A stretch of DNA of 34,240 nt, taken from positions 1 to 34,240 of the IMG/VR virus record IMGVR_UViG_3300023116_000157. One strand, written 5' to 3'. The notes under the pieces are model-generated. The model was not told the origin of the DNA. It was given only the letters and a program-made list of their open reading frames with translations, and did no database searches. The translations under genes were made by a program, and so were the position numbers. Source of the stretch: a virus. Position 1 is the stretch's first letter, and every line of letters starts with the position of its first letter. Shown here piece by piece: positions 1-8,916 of this stretch.

Positions 1-55
1 TGAAGTCGCCTACGATCTCTATTTTGTCTTGTACTGTTTCTTCTGTTAGTGCCAT
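1..55 (-). CDS. Small fibre-region protein, N-terminal part (cut by window end)
   Basis: Eighteen codons of a minus-strand gene are visible, reading MALTEETVQDKIEIVGDF, before the window stops. The start is supported by CAGGAG about 8 nt upstream. This N-terminus matches my memory of a small phage protein family found among tail-fibre genes of marine and proteobacterial phages; its function is unknown to me. The C-terminal part of that family (an ...RHVVAPDADI... stretch) is exactly what is encoded at 34105-34240, so both pieces are probably one gene split by the circular map. The gene follows the fibre gene at 111-1079 with a 55-bp gap. Confidence 0.7.
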   Translation of the reverse strand, partial: MALTEETVQDKIEIVGDF

Positions 56-110
56 CGTTTATCTCCTGTGATGGTTGGACTGTCCGACCCAAAGCTATGC
101 AGTGGGTTAA

Positions 111-1079
111 TTATCCTCCGACATAATAAGTAACAAACCCACGGCAATCTGAACCGCTGCCAACTTTGTCAGTCACGTCAATAACAGTTGTGGTGTTGTT
201 TGTTCCTGTTTGTTTGTATAAAAATATAGAACTGGTATTATCTGGAACTACGACCATTATATAATCGCCATCAAGACCCGTAAATCCGTTCACACTAAAA
301 GAACCAACAGCGTCACCATTAAAGTTTGACATCCAATTTGCAGCAAAGGGCAGGCCGCTTATTTGTATAATTCCCGATCCCGCTGTTGTTGTGGCGATGT
401 TGGTAAGATTGCACCAAGCTGTAACCTGATCACCTATTTTTATATAGTGACCTTGTTGTTCTCCATAGGTGTAACTTCCCGCAGAGGTGCCGCCCCTAAA
501 CACTGGTGTCCATGTTCCGCTTTCATAGTCATCCAGCTTATTAGCCGACCCAGTGCCGCCAAGGTAGACACCGCCAGAGAGGTAGAGGTCTTTGAAGCGA
601 GAGTCAGAAGTTCCTAAGTCATTGACACCATCTGATGTTCCGTTAGCCATAGTTCTTGGCCTAACTGTACCAGTTTGAAATGAAAGGCCGCAGTTATTGG
701 AGCCAACAATAATGTTTGAACCATCTTTAGAAGCAATACTCCCCACAGTGGTGCCGTCTTTGCGGAATGTAGCAATAGCACCATCCGTAGATGTACGGTT
801 GAACATAGCAACACCACCATCTCTCGCAACTTGAAGCTCACCACTTATTACTCCAAAGCCAGTATCTGTACCTGTGTTGTTACTTAGGTTTGTGTCTGTA
901 GTCCCCACCAACACGTTACCGCTGCTGTCCAGCGTCATAGCTGTAGATGTTGCATTGTCGTCTATGCCGTTTGACGTGAATGAGCCTACTTTGACATTAT
1001 CCTTATCCTGATACGCCATCGTACCAAGGTCAGCATTTGTAGGCACCTGATCGGGGTTTGTTCCTGTAAGTTTAGCCAT
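111..1079 (-). CDS. Tail fibre / receptor-binding protein
   Basis: 322 residues. The N-terminal part (about 1-180) is low-complexity and beta-rich, with repeats of the GNVLVGTT and SDSRFKDLYLSGGVYLGG type, followed by the SANKLDDYESGTWTPVF segment that is very common in marine phage fibre proteins. The C-terminal 130 residues form a separate beta-rich domain (IKIGDQVTAWCNLTNI, SGIIQISGLPF) likely to be the exposed receptor-binding or collar-type head. It acts outside the cell on the virion tail. It starts at a TAATG overlap with the stop of the upstream 127-aa gene, with GGAGATGA as ribosome binding site, so it belongs to the same late operon. The fibre role is a family-level inference; no enzymatic motif is visible. 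Confidence 0.75.
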   Translation of the reverse strand: MAKLTGTNPDQVPTNADLGTMAYQDKDNVKVGSFTSNGIDDNATSTAMTLDSSGNVLVGTTDTNLSNNTGTDTGFGVISGELQVARDGGVAMFNRTSTDGAIATFRKDGTTVGSIASKDGSNIIVGSNNCGLSFQTGTVRPRTMANGTSDGVNDLGTSDSRFKDLYLSGGVYLGGTGSANKLDDYESGTWTPVFRGGTSAGSYTYGEQQGHYIKIGDQVTAWCNLTNIATTTAGSGIIQISGLPFAANWMSNFNGDAVGSFSVNGFTGLDGDYIMVVVPDNTSSIFLYKQTGTNNTTTVIDVTDKVGSGSDCRGFVTYYVGG

Positions 1080-1462
1080 TATTCATCTCCTGCCCATTTG
1101 CGATAGGGCGTTGCAGGTGCAGTCACAGTCGGTAGTTCCGCTTCCTGTGCATCCGTAAGGTCTTCACGAAGGTTTGCGTGGTAGCCATCAATCGCTTCCA
1201 TCTCAGGGTATTCCATGCCGTCCTCAGAGGTCAGCATAGTGCCTGTCTCACGATACATGGTGCCGATGATGTCTAGCATATTGCTTAGACTGCGCCATTC
1301 GTATGCACCGCTAGGGCCATCCCATTCTGTCTCTGGGTCTAAGTCGGCAGGGCGACTGTTCAGTGGGTCTTCTGGATCGTAATCCTTAACCGCCAGATCA
1401 GCCGCTTCTAGTGCAGTCCAGAGGGCTTGTTCGTCAGTGGCTTTGAGGTAATAGGTAGCCAT
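1079..1462 (-). CDS. Fibre-cluster protein of unknown function
   Basis: 127 residues, strongly acidic, beginning MATYYLKATDEQALWTALE and containing a central PEDPLNSRPADLDPETEWDGP stretch. No catalytic motif, signal peptide or membrane segment is visible. It lies between two fibre genes with 1-4 bp spacing and has a good ribosome site (GGAGGAATAAGAC), so it is translated with them. Proteins with this beginning are frequent next to fibre genes in marine phages, which suggests a fibre chaperone or small structural part, but I cannot assign a function. Confidence 0.6.
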   Translation of the reverse strand: MATYYLKATDEQALWTALEAADLAVKDYDPEDPLNSRPADLDPETEWDGPSGAYEWRSLSNMLDIIGTMYRETGTMLTSEDGMEYPEMEAIDGYHANLREDLTDAQEAELPTVTAPATPYRKWAGDE

Positions 1463-1465
1463 GTC

Positions 1466-3307
1466 TTATTCCTCCGTCATTGCAGTTAAAGTGTCATCAG
1501 AAAGACGTTCTGGGAAGAAGGTAAACTTCTTAAAATGTGCGTTAAGGAAACGGCTAGAACTGTTACCCGAACCCAAGAATATACCTTGCGTTTGGTCTAT
1601 TTCACTTACCCTCTTAGCGGAACTATTACCCGCTGTTGTTGTGCCGTTATATGACAGGCTTATCCCTTCGTAGTTTTTCCAAGAAGCGGCTAGTTTATAA
1701 TCACCGTAAGTAATGGTGCCGTTACCAGTGGAGTGATCTTGTAATGATGGACTGTCTTGAAAATACATTGATCCAACACTTGCACCAAAAGCCCATAGCC
1801 AATAACCACCTTGTGCTATTCGTGGGTAAGAGTTTGCTAGTTCGTGATCGAAGGAAATGTCAGCAAACATAGTTCCTTGGTCATTTCGCCAACCAACATC
1901 ACCATAATAGAAGTAAACGTCTTCCCTCGCCCTAGTCACAGTAGACCCAGAGGTGGGGATGTATGACGTTGGGAAGGAGCCGACTTCTATTTGTGCGCCC
2001 CAACACAATGTATAGTCATAACCATTACCCGCATAAAGTGAGGCTTCGCCAATATGAAATCTGAACAATAAACTTGGATTAGGTAGAGTTGCTGGTGTTG
2101 TGTATGTTGCTGATACTCTATACCAGCCATTGCCTACGTCCGTTATTGTGGCATCATCTATATCACTGGGCTGTGAAGTAATTGTACCATTATCTAAATC
2201 AAAAACAGTGCGTAAATCATAACTACCGTTTGCAAAAACACTCCGCAAGAAATGATATTGATAAGAACCTTTCTTTACAAACTGAGACATCGTATATGTG
2301 GTATTTGTACTAACAGAAACTGTTGTTGCATGAACATAATGATCTGCCGTATTAAAAGTAGTTGGAGTAGCTTGAATCGCAGTATTAGAGCCATCAGGTG
2401 CAATAGAAAAACCAGTCACCGTAGCATACTGAAATCCATAACTGGTAGAATCAGAATCAGGCATCAAATTCGTCCTAGCTTCCTCAATCAGCAAGCCCTT
2501 GCTTTCACCTGTCACTGGATCGTGGTCAAACCGTGCCTCACCTGATGCCGCTGTTTGCAGCACTGGCTGGTACTTCACGATGGGGCTAGAGGTGGTTGGG
2601 GTGTAGGCTGTGGCACTAGACCGTTGTTCTCTTTGGTATCCCCACAAATAAAAAGCGGCAGAACCCGATCCTACATAGACTTCTCCGTTACCTGTTGAAG
2701 AACTGTTGCCGCCAATAGGTGCTGAATCTTCTCCACTGGATGTCGCTGTATCGACTACAACACAGCGGTACCAACTGTTTCCAACAGATGTTATAGTAGC
2801 ACTTTCGGCAGAACTACTATCAGTGACCGTACCATTTTGTATGTCAAAGATAACCCTACACCCAAATCTAGTGCTAAGGTTCAATTGAATATATTGACGA
2901 CCTGCGTATTTGATATAAAAGCTGAAAGCATACGTTTTGCCTGAAACAACTGTTTCACCCGCATATATACGATGCGTTTCGTCGTTTGACGTTTCCGAAA
3001 GTAAAAACGCCGTGCTTGTACCATCAGGAGCCGACTGACTACCCGTAGGAGAAGTTAGACCCACTTTTGTCCAATAAGAGTTTCCGAAATCCTGAGAATA
3101 CTTGTACAAATTCTCCTCAGCCTTAGTCGTCGTCTTACCATCCCAGTAAGTCGCAGTGCTGCCACGGGTAAATGTGATGCGTGGATCAAGGGTCTTGCTG
3201 TTCGCAAAGTCTAGCAACAAGCTAGGGCGAATGTCGGGGAGGCTTTCGTTATTCAGGATGCGCTTGTCATCGCTGATAACCTCTGTGCCAGCAATCTTAA
3301 TAGCCAT
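1466..3307 (-). CDS. Tail fibre with two tandem carbohydrate-binding-like modules
   Basis: 613 residues. After a short N-terminal segment (MAIKIAGTEVISDDKRILNN) that resembles other fibre adaptors, two related modules follow. Module 1 (about 85-225) and module 2 (about 275-440) share the order APDG[TS], a jelly-roll-like strand set (KTYAFSFYIKYAG and TTYTMSQFVKKGS), [IL]x[ND]GT[IV]T, and a [SD]VGN[SG]WYR closing motif. This pattern is typical of carbohydrate-binding modules in phage fibres. The last third (about 455-613) looks like a third, lectin/concanavalin-like sandwich ending in FFPERLSDDTL. The expected role is host polysaccharide binding. AGGAG precedes the start. The modules are visible in the sequence; sugar binding is inferred. 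Confidence 0.75.
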   Translation of the reverse strand: MAIKIAGTEVISDDKRILNNESLPDIRPSLLLDFANSKTLDPRITFTRGSTATYWDGKTTTKAEENLYKYSQDFGNSYWTKVGLTSPTGSQSAPDGTSTAFLLSETSNDETHRIYAGETVVSGKTYAFSFYIKYAGRQYIQLNLSTRFGCRVIFDIQNGTVTDSSSAESATITSVGNSWYRCVVVDTATSSGEDSAPIGGNSSSTGNGEVYVGSGSAAFYLWGYQREQRSSATAYTPTTSSPIVKYQPVLQTAASGEARFDHDPVTGESKGLLIEEARTNLMPDSDSTSYGFQYATVTGFSIAPDGSNTAIQATPTTFNTADHYVHATTVSVSTNTTYTMSQFVKKGSYQYHFLRSVFANGSYDLRTVFDLDNGTITSQPSDIDDATITDVGNGWYRVSATYTTPATLPNPSLLFRFHIGEASLYAGNGYDYTLCWGAQIEVGSFPTSYIPTSGSTVTRAREDVYFYYGDVGWRNDQGTMFADISFDHELANSYPRIAQGGYWLWAFGASVGSMYFQDSPSLQDHSTGNGTITYGDYKLAASWKNYEGISLSYNGTTTAGNSSAKRVSEIDQTQGIFLGSGNSSSRFLNAHFKKFTFFPERLSDDTLTAMTEE

Positions 3308-3322
3308 CTTCGGATACTCCTA

Positions 3323-4633
3323 TTAGCTAATGGTTGCGTTTGCTTCGACGTTACCGACCACCTGAAGGTTGCCAGATGCGTCCAGTTTCATCTTGTTTGT
3401 GCCGCCTGTGGCGAAATAAAGGGAGCCGCCGCTTTCGGTTATTGTCCAGCCGTTGAGTTCTAGGGCAACGCCAGAGGCAAGCTGTAGTTCTTCATCAGAG
3501 GCTGACCACGTTAGTTTTTGCGTGGTGCCTGTGTCCTCGTAGAAGCTGATGTCGCCGTTTTCAGAGGCGTTAAATATGTTCCCTGTTCCACCACCATGAG
3601 TGATGCCAAAAGATGTGGCTCCTTGGTCATCGTCATTATCAATGTCAATCCGCAGACCCTGCTTTACGTTAATAAAATTATTACCCGTTGTGCCTGTGAA
3701 ATTAATGCTGGCGTTATTAGTTTCTAATGTCAGCCCATCGCTGGTCAAAGTACCCGTGATGTCTACGCCTGTGCTGGTGGTTTCTAGCTTTGTTCCGTTG
3801 TTGTGATAGAGACGAACATAAGAGCCAGACACACCACGAAAATAGTTTGCTCCAGAAGTGTCCTCTAAAACAATATCGGTTGCACCTTGAATTAACAAAT
3901 TGCCTGTGCCGTTATCTTTGATGACGCTATTGCTACCATCATGATATATCTCTAGGTCATTCCCAGCGCCGAAGATGGCTTTACCATTATCTGCAAAGTT
4001 TAGGCTTTCCGCACTAGCGTCCCATGTTAGTTTTGCCGTGGTGCCTGTGTCCTCGTAGAAGCTGATGTCGCCTGTGGATAGACCAACAGAAAACCTAGAA
4101 AGATTATCAGCGTCACGCTTAATATTAAAAACAGATGCGCCAACTTGCAGTCTTGCATCGTCTTGTGCCGCACCATCTATATCTTCTAGAACCAATTTTG
4201 GTGAATTGCTGCTTATTGTAGCATCACCATCCACAGTCAGCCCATCGCTGGTCAAAGTACCCGTGATGTCTACGCCTGTGCTGGTGGTGGCGAGTTTGAC
4301 TGCGTTGTTGTAGTAAAGATTTACTTCCTCTCGCCCTACGGCTTGCAGCATTACATCACCGTCAGAATTTACCAACTCAATCCTACCAGTTGTACCGCCA
4401 ACTAATTTTAATGGGCCTGCACCTGTGTCAGCTATTACAGATGCAATTTCACCGTAAGTAGATGAAGTGTCATGATATACCTCTAGGTCAGACCCTGCGC
4501 CGAAGATGGCTTTGTCGTTGTCGCCGAAGGATAAGTCATTTGAGATGGTTGCATTACCGTCGATCTTATCAATAGCGTCATTGATCTTGGTTCTGACCGA
4601 TGCAAGGCTTTCGCCATTGTTAAAAGTCGCCAT
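3323..4633 (-). CDS. Repetitive tail fibre protein
   Basis: 436 residues, built from short beta-rich units: KAIFGAG[SN]DLE[VI]YHD occurs twice, DISFYEDTGTTxKLTW twice and TSTGVDITGTLTSDGLT twice, interspersed with GNATIS and NKMKLDASGNLQVVGNVEANATIS. These units are widespread in marine phage fibres and probably form a trimeric beta-helical shaft. The N-terminus (LASVRTKINDAIDKIDG) is a short helical adaptor also known from other fibre proteins. There is no catalytic motif. The repeats are conserved at DNA level (see repeat entry), so recombination between units is possible. GAGGGG precedes the start. Confidence 0.75.
   Translation of the reverse strand: MATFNNGESLASVRTKINDAIDKIDGNATISNDLSFGDNDKAIFGAGSDLEVYHDTSSTYGEIASVIADTGAGPLKLVGGTTGRIELVNSDGDVMLQAVGREEVNLYYNNAVKLATTSTGVDITGTLTSDGLTVDGDATISSNSPKLVLEDIDGAAQDDARLQVGASVFNIKRDADNLSRFSVGLSTGDISFYEDTGTTAKLTWDASAESLNFADNGKAIFGAGNDLEIYHDGSNSVIKDNGTGNLLIQGATDIVLEDTSGANYFRGVSGSYVRLYHNNGTKLETTSTGVDITGTLTSDGLTLETNNASINFTGTTGNNFINVKQGLRIDIDNDDDQGATSFGITHGGGTGNIFNASENGDISFYEDTGTTQKLTWSASDEELQLASGVALELNGWTITESGGSLYFATGGTNKMKLDASGNLQVVGNVEANATIS
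3521..4287. repeat. Long exact direct repeats inside the fibre gene
   Basis: Two DNA segments recur in direct orientation. A 52-bp segment is identical at 3729-3780 and 4236-4287 (encoding the VDITGTLTSDGLT unit). A 36-bp segment is identical at 3521-3556 and 4037-4072 (encoding SFYEDTGTT). A third, imperfect pair lies at about 3943-3983 and 4475-4515. Perfect synonymous conservation suggests recent duplication or gene conversion rather than protein-level selection alone. Confidence 0.85.
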
Positions 4634-4653
4634 AATGCAACCCCTCTATATAT

Positions 4654-5091
4654 TTATGATACTTGAATAACGCCGTCTGTCGCTGAGAAGTCTAGCGTAA
4701 AGCTATCCCCATCGTTTAGCGTCAATGACAAGCCATAGTCATAATAACCAATCAGCGGATCGGCTGGCGTTGCCACAGTATCATTGTAGATGTAAACGTA
4801 GCGGAATGGCCCAACATCGCCGCCTGATGCAGTCAGCGTAATGTCAGTCAATACCAGCTTATATGTGCCGCTTGTTTGCGTGGATGATGATGTTGTTACG
4901 TTGCGTGTTGAGCAATTCGTGTAAGAAACTTCAGTCACGTTGCCCAAGATGCCGTTGCCGTCTGTCGTTGGGTCTGTGCCTTCAGCTGATGGGGCGGTGT
5001 TTGACAATGCCACAACGATCTGGTCACTTTCCAAATCCATGTTATGCACTGCGTTCACAACGAAATCGTTGATCTTGTTAAATGTTGCCAT
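4654..5091 (-). CDS. Small virion/fibre-associated beta-rich protein
   Basis: 145 residues, starting MATFNKINDFVVNAVHNMDLESDQIVVALSNTAP, with Thr/Ser-rich beta-type sequence afterwards and a hydrophobic/aromatic strand (FRYVYIYNDT). Similar small proteins sit downstream of the tail tip gene in many marine siphoviruses, usually as unnamed structural proteins. Its start shares MATFN with the following fibre gene, which may reflect a common adaptor start. The upstream 67 bp up to 5159 hold only A/T-rich spacer with a short GCGCATT repeat. Function unknown; structural role inferred from context. Confidence 0.6.
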   Translation of the reverse strand: MATFNKINDFVVNAVHNMDLESDQIVVALSNTAPSAEGTDPTTDGNGILGNVTEVSYTNCSTRNVTTSSSTQTSGTYKLVLTDITLTASGGDVGPFRYVYIYNDTVATPADPLIGYYDYGLSLTLNDGDSFTLDFSATDGVIQVS

Positions 5092-5158
5092 TTTGGAACT
5101 CCAGATATTTTAAGCATATGCAAGCGCATTCTAGCGCATTTTAAGGTGTTTGCAAAGG

Positions 5159-5512
5159 TTAGGTTGGTTTAGTTGGCCAAGTCGGGTTGCGCGGGTCTGT
5201 GGCGTTTGCTGGTAAGTCACGCAAGGCTTGGCGGTAAGTGGCCCATTCTTGCTTCTTTACATCAGATAATGGGCTATCTGGTGATTGTGTCCAATCAGTT
5301 TCCGTCAGTATTCTGTTTCTTTCGGTGCGTAGTAGTTCTTCGTAAGAAGGTACATTAGTATCAGCGACAGTAACATCCTCTGTTTGCTCAACTGATGCAA
5401 CTATAACACCATCAAAGTCCTGACCTACAAAATCTTGATTTGCAACACCCTCAAACTCATTGAGGACATTTCCATCAGCATCTTTTATAACCCATCTCTT
5501 TTCTACAGCCAT
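5159..5512 (-). CDS. Tail-fibre assembly (APC-type) protein
   Basis: 117 residues. The C-terminal half carries the pattern LRTERNRILTETDWTQ, LSDVKKQEWATYRQALRDLP and a Pro-rich NPTWPTKP end. This is the hallmark of the phage tail assembly chaperone family (Pfam Phage_tail_APC), found next to tip or fibre genes. I chose the ATG at 5512, which overlaps the stop of the tip gene as TAATG, rather than an ATG 15 nt upstream inside the tip gene. The protein probably helps fold or trim a fibre and may not be in the virion. The N-terminal half (WVIKDADGNVLNEFEGV) is less conserved. Confidence 0.8.
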   Translation of the reverse strand: MAVEKRWVIKDADGNVLNEFEGVANQDFVGQDFDGVIVASVEQTEDVTVADTNVPSYEELLRTERNRILTETDWTQSPDSPLSDVKKQEWATYRQALRDLPANATDPRNPTWPTKPT

Positions 5513-8500
5513 TATAGTTTGCTCCAATAGAGGACACCGTTACCGCCATTACCGCCTGATCGTGCTTGGTCGGATCGTGATCCACCGCCACCGCCGCCGT
5601 AGCCACCATTGCCGCCGTAGCCTTGGCCTTGAGACCTAATGTCACCACCGCCGCAAAATACACCACCATTACCTGCATAACTGGCGTATCCAGTCCCTAC
5701 ACTTAAACCACCATGACCCCCTTGTATGCCCCAAGCATCTGAGTTGTCAGTAGTACCGTTATACATGTAAGATATACCAGCAGGAAGTCCCATGATTGTT
5801 CTGACTTCATCGTTTGAGAAAACTGGACTACTACGGGTGATACCCCAAGGATTACCACCGCAATTTCCGCCAAAGGTAGAGCCTGTACCATCAGCATCGC
5901 CCGTCCCGAAGAAGTCTACACCACCACCAGAAGATTTTTGACCACCTGTTACAGAGGTATCTCCACCAGTGCGGGTGTAGTATCCTAAAAGGGTTACTAC
6001 ATTAGTGTAAACAGTAGCTGTACCCCCGTTTGCAGTACCTGATGAAGTCTGATAATGAATAGCACCATCACCACCCCTCGCAATAGCAAGAGTTGATCCA
6101 CCATAGCTAAATGTAGAGGACGTACCATCACCAGCGTTAAAACCGCCAGCCCCACCGTTACCACGGGAAAATACTAAAGAAGTAGAGCCATTCCATTCAA
6201 AGCTGAAAATAGCACAACCTGCCCCTGCCCCACCGCAACCTGTTTCATATTCGTCAGTGTCGGATGACGTTCCACCGCCACCACCACCGACCATAACAAA
6301 GACATACGCACCCGCACCATCTAATAGACTGTTGATAGTTGCGGAACTTGTAATTGCATGAAAAGGCCCACCAACTTCTGCCCGTAGGTGTGCATCTGTT
6401 GTGTTAATAATTTCACCTTGAACAGTAATATCACCACGGAAAAGGCCGTTGTTTACCTCAATGTCGCCTGTGTCACGTTCAAATCGGAAACCAGAACTAC
6501 CCGCAACAAAGTTGTCGCTTTCGATGTCATCAGTAAACTGAAATGCACCATCAGGTGTTGAAAATGTGATGGTTTCATTGTCATCAGCATCATATTCGAC
6601 TTTATACTTTGATGACCATTCCTTTACCGTTGTACTTGTCGCATCTACGCGCGGTTGCGTTTCAGCCCAACCAGAAGTCAACCCGCTAAAGCTAAGTGTC
6701 GTTTCGCTGAAGCTAGATGCACTAGGTGTGCTAGGCGACGATGCCTGTAGTGTCTGATAGTACACTTTACCAGTGTAAATTCGTGTATCTGCATCAACAC
6801 CGCTAACAGCAGCATCTGTTGTTACCGATCCAGATGCAACCGCCGTGCTTTCATTGCCTGTAAAGTCAACCGCTGTGACCCAGTAGTAGTATGTCGTACT
6901 TACACCTAAACCACCATCAACATACTTGTCTGATCCAGAAAACGCGATTGCTGTAGAGGGTTGGCTATTACTTGTGTTGCGGTAGATATTATAACCCTTC
7001 AAATCGTATAGGGTTGACGCATCACTATCTGTTGTTGGCGCAGTCCAATCAAGAGTAACAATTTTCGGCCCACCTGTAGCGGAAAGCCCCGTCACTGGCG
7101 AAGGCGCACTACTATCGCCGCCATGCGTGTAAGGTGAAGCCGCTACAAAAGTGCCACGAATGCCACTGACAGTCACGCCCCTTACGCGAACATTATACTG
7201 TGTGCCAGTTTCTAGCGGACCAATCGTTACAGATGTGTTGTCGGCTGATATTTGGGTACGCTGATAGACGGTTTCATCAACGTCCTTCCATTGCACTTCA
7301 TAATGCTCAAGAAACTTATTCGTTGCTGCCGTCCATGAAACCAAGGCTTGACCAACAAACGTACCGTCTTCCTGAATGTTACCTTTGTCAGTGACCGTAA
7401 CATTGCTTACTGACAGGTTTGCGGCAGGGTTTGTTAATGTTGTGTCATTACTTGTTATGTCGCTTTCTTCAGCCGTCCAGCTAAATGCTGCCGCTGATGT
7501 TTCGCGTAGGGTAAGCCCAACCCGTAGATCACCCGCATCACCATCATTGCGGAACTTCCAGCCAACTACCTCAAACTCTTTTGCCGACCAGCCATAACGG
7601 TCAATCGTCAAAGCGATAATGTCGCCACACTCAACTTCAAACGCTTCTAGTCCAAAATCAGCCGTGAAGGTCATCTGCTCCCGTGCGCGGAATAGCGTCA
7701 TCTTCGCTAGGCGTTGCGCTGTAGCCGCTGATGTTGTTAGTGGCAGTGCTAGGTCAAGCGCACTTTCTACGCCGTTGTCATCTGTAATGAATGACGATGA
7801 TCTTATTTCAGGATAATCTGCCCGAATGTAACCTTGGTCAGCATCGTTGAACGTACCGCGCACAATATTAAAGTTGTCACGGCGGCTATGCTTGGTGTCT
7901 AAATTAATCGGGCCGCGCAAATTGTCTAGCGTAAATGTCTTGATCGGTGACGTATATTCGCCAACCTTTACATGCCATTCTCCCTGACCCCAGAACAACG
8001 TGCCAGCGCAAGCCGTCATCATGTCGCCAAGGATGTCAGACGGGGTTTGGTCTAGGCTTATAACGCCGTTGATCTCATAGCGGTTTTCACCGCCGCTACC
8101 AGCCAAGGTGACGCTCTCATCACATGTATTAGCTGCCGTTTGGAAGTAGGCATCATTCACATCGCCTGAATTATCTAGGCCGTAGGTAGAAACAAGATAG
8201 TCACGAATGCATAACGCCGCATTTGCTGAATATGACGTTGTGGATGTGCGCGGATCGTAAACCTTCTTACCCTGCACCTTCGCAGTAAATAGCGGCACAC
8301 CTTCAGCGAAAACGTCCTGATCGTATTCCATCCGCACATAAATGTACGCAATACCTTCACCCTTAAAGTCAGATGTAACTGATGTTTCGCTAACTAGATC
8401 ATTGTCTGCCGTCTGGTTATCTGCGCCTAAATGCTTCTTTATGCGGATTTTACTGTTCCACTTAGCGTCAGTAACAAACCCGCTGCCGTCTAACGTGACA

Positions 8501-8916
8501 ACTTCATCGTTAATGTAAATGTCGCCAATGTCGTTCACTTCATGGCCAGCAAGCACAATAATCTGGTGCAAGTATTGGTTTGTATCGCCAGTGCTTTCGA
8601 TGAATGTAACCGTGCCGCCCTTACGGATCTCACCGTAAACGATCTGTTGTGGCGCAGTAGCTTCACGGGCGTTGACCAGTAGGCCACGCGATCCAGCCCC
8701 AAAATCTGGCTTTGGCGCAAGTGCGCGTAATGCCCATGATGTGACCGCTGTAATCGCGATGTAACCTACAACATAACCAAGGGTAACTGACCCAAAAAGC
8801 ACTGTAGAGCCTAATGCGCTGCCTAATATATAATTACCAATAGCCTGCGGCATACGCGGCACACGATCCCAATCGTTCCAGTGCTTAGTTGTGAAATCGC
8901 CTAGCCTATATTTCAT
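5512..8916 (-). CDS. J: Tail tip / central fibre protein, J-like, with Gly-rich C-terminus
   Basis: 1134 residues. A hydrophobic N-terminal segment (about 27-66) is followed by the conserved J-type core (QQIVYGEIRKGGTVTFIESTG near residue 90, GHEVNDIGDIYIND near 130). Then come two fibronectin type III-like domains (about 495-600 and 605-705, e.g. YEVQWKDVDE and YNIYRNTSN). A region with the SGFRFERDTGDIEVNN and FRGDITVQGEI motifs, typical of the J C-terminal half, is followed by about 250 residues extremely rich in glycine (GGGGGG, GYGGNGGYGGGGGG). The Gly-rich end resembles polyglycine adhesins that determine host range in other phages. It lies directly after the DUF6950-type gene, overlapping it by 4 bp, as expected for the tail-tip module. 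Confidence 0.9.
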   Translation of the reverse strand: MKYRLGDFTTKHWNDWDRVPRMPQAIGNYILGSALGSTVLFGSVTLGYVVGYIAITAVTSWALRALAPKPDFGAGSRGLLVNAREATAPQQIVYGEIRKGGTVTFIESTGDTNQYLHQIIVLAGHEVNDIGDIYINDEVVTLDGSGFVTDAKWNSKIRIKKHLGADNQTADNDLVSETSVTSDFKGEGIAYIYVRMEYDQDVFAEGVPLFTAKVQGKKVYDPRTSTTSYSANAALCIRDYLVSTYGLDNSGDVNDAYFQTAANTCDESVTLAGSGGENRYEINGVISLDQTPSDILGDMMTACAGTLFWGQGEWHVKVGEYTSPIKTFTLDNLRGPINLDTKHSRRDNFNIVRGTFNDADQGYIRADYPEIRSSSFITDDNGVESALDLALPLTTSAATAQRLAKMTLFRAREQMTFTADFGLEAFEVECGDIIALTIDRYGWSAKEFEVVGWKFRNDGDAGDLRVGLTLRETSAAAFSWTAEESDITSNDTTLTNPAANLSVSNVTVTDKGNIQEDGTFVGQALVSWTAATNKFLEHYEVQWKDVDETVYQRTQISADNTSVTIGPLETGTQYNVRVRGVTVSGIRGTFVAASPYTHGGDSSAPSPVTGLSATGGPKIVTLDWTAPTTDSDASTLYDLKGYNIYRNTSNSQPSTAIAFSGSDKYVDGGLGVSTTYYYWVTAVDFTGNESTAVASGSVTTDAAVSGVDADTRIYTGKVYYQTLQASSPSTPSASSFSETTLSFSGLTSGWAETQPRVDATSTTVKEWSSKYKVEYDADDNETITFSTPDGAFQFTDDIESDNFVAGSSGFRFERDTGDIEVNNGLFRGDITVQGEIINTTDAHLRAEVGGPFHAITSSATINSLLDGAGAYVFVMVGGGGGGTSSDTDEYETGCGGAGAGCAIFSFEWNGSTSLVFSRGNGGAGGFNAGDGTSSTFSYGGSTLAIARGGDGAIHYQTSSGTANGGTATVYTNVVTLLGYYTRTGGDTSVTGGQKSSGGGVDFFGTGDADGTGSTFGGNCGGNPWGITRSSPVFSNDEVRTIMGLPAGISYMYNGTTDNSDAWGIQGGHGGLSVGTGYASYAGNGGVFCGGGDIRSQGQGYGGNGGYGGGGGGSRSDQARSGGNGGNGVLYWSKL

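Noticed and set aside
5092-5158. Promoter in the 67-bp gap before the APC-type gene's downstream neighbour
   Set aside because: A/T-rich with GCGCATT repeats, but no -10/-35 pair at good spacing on the minus strand.
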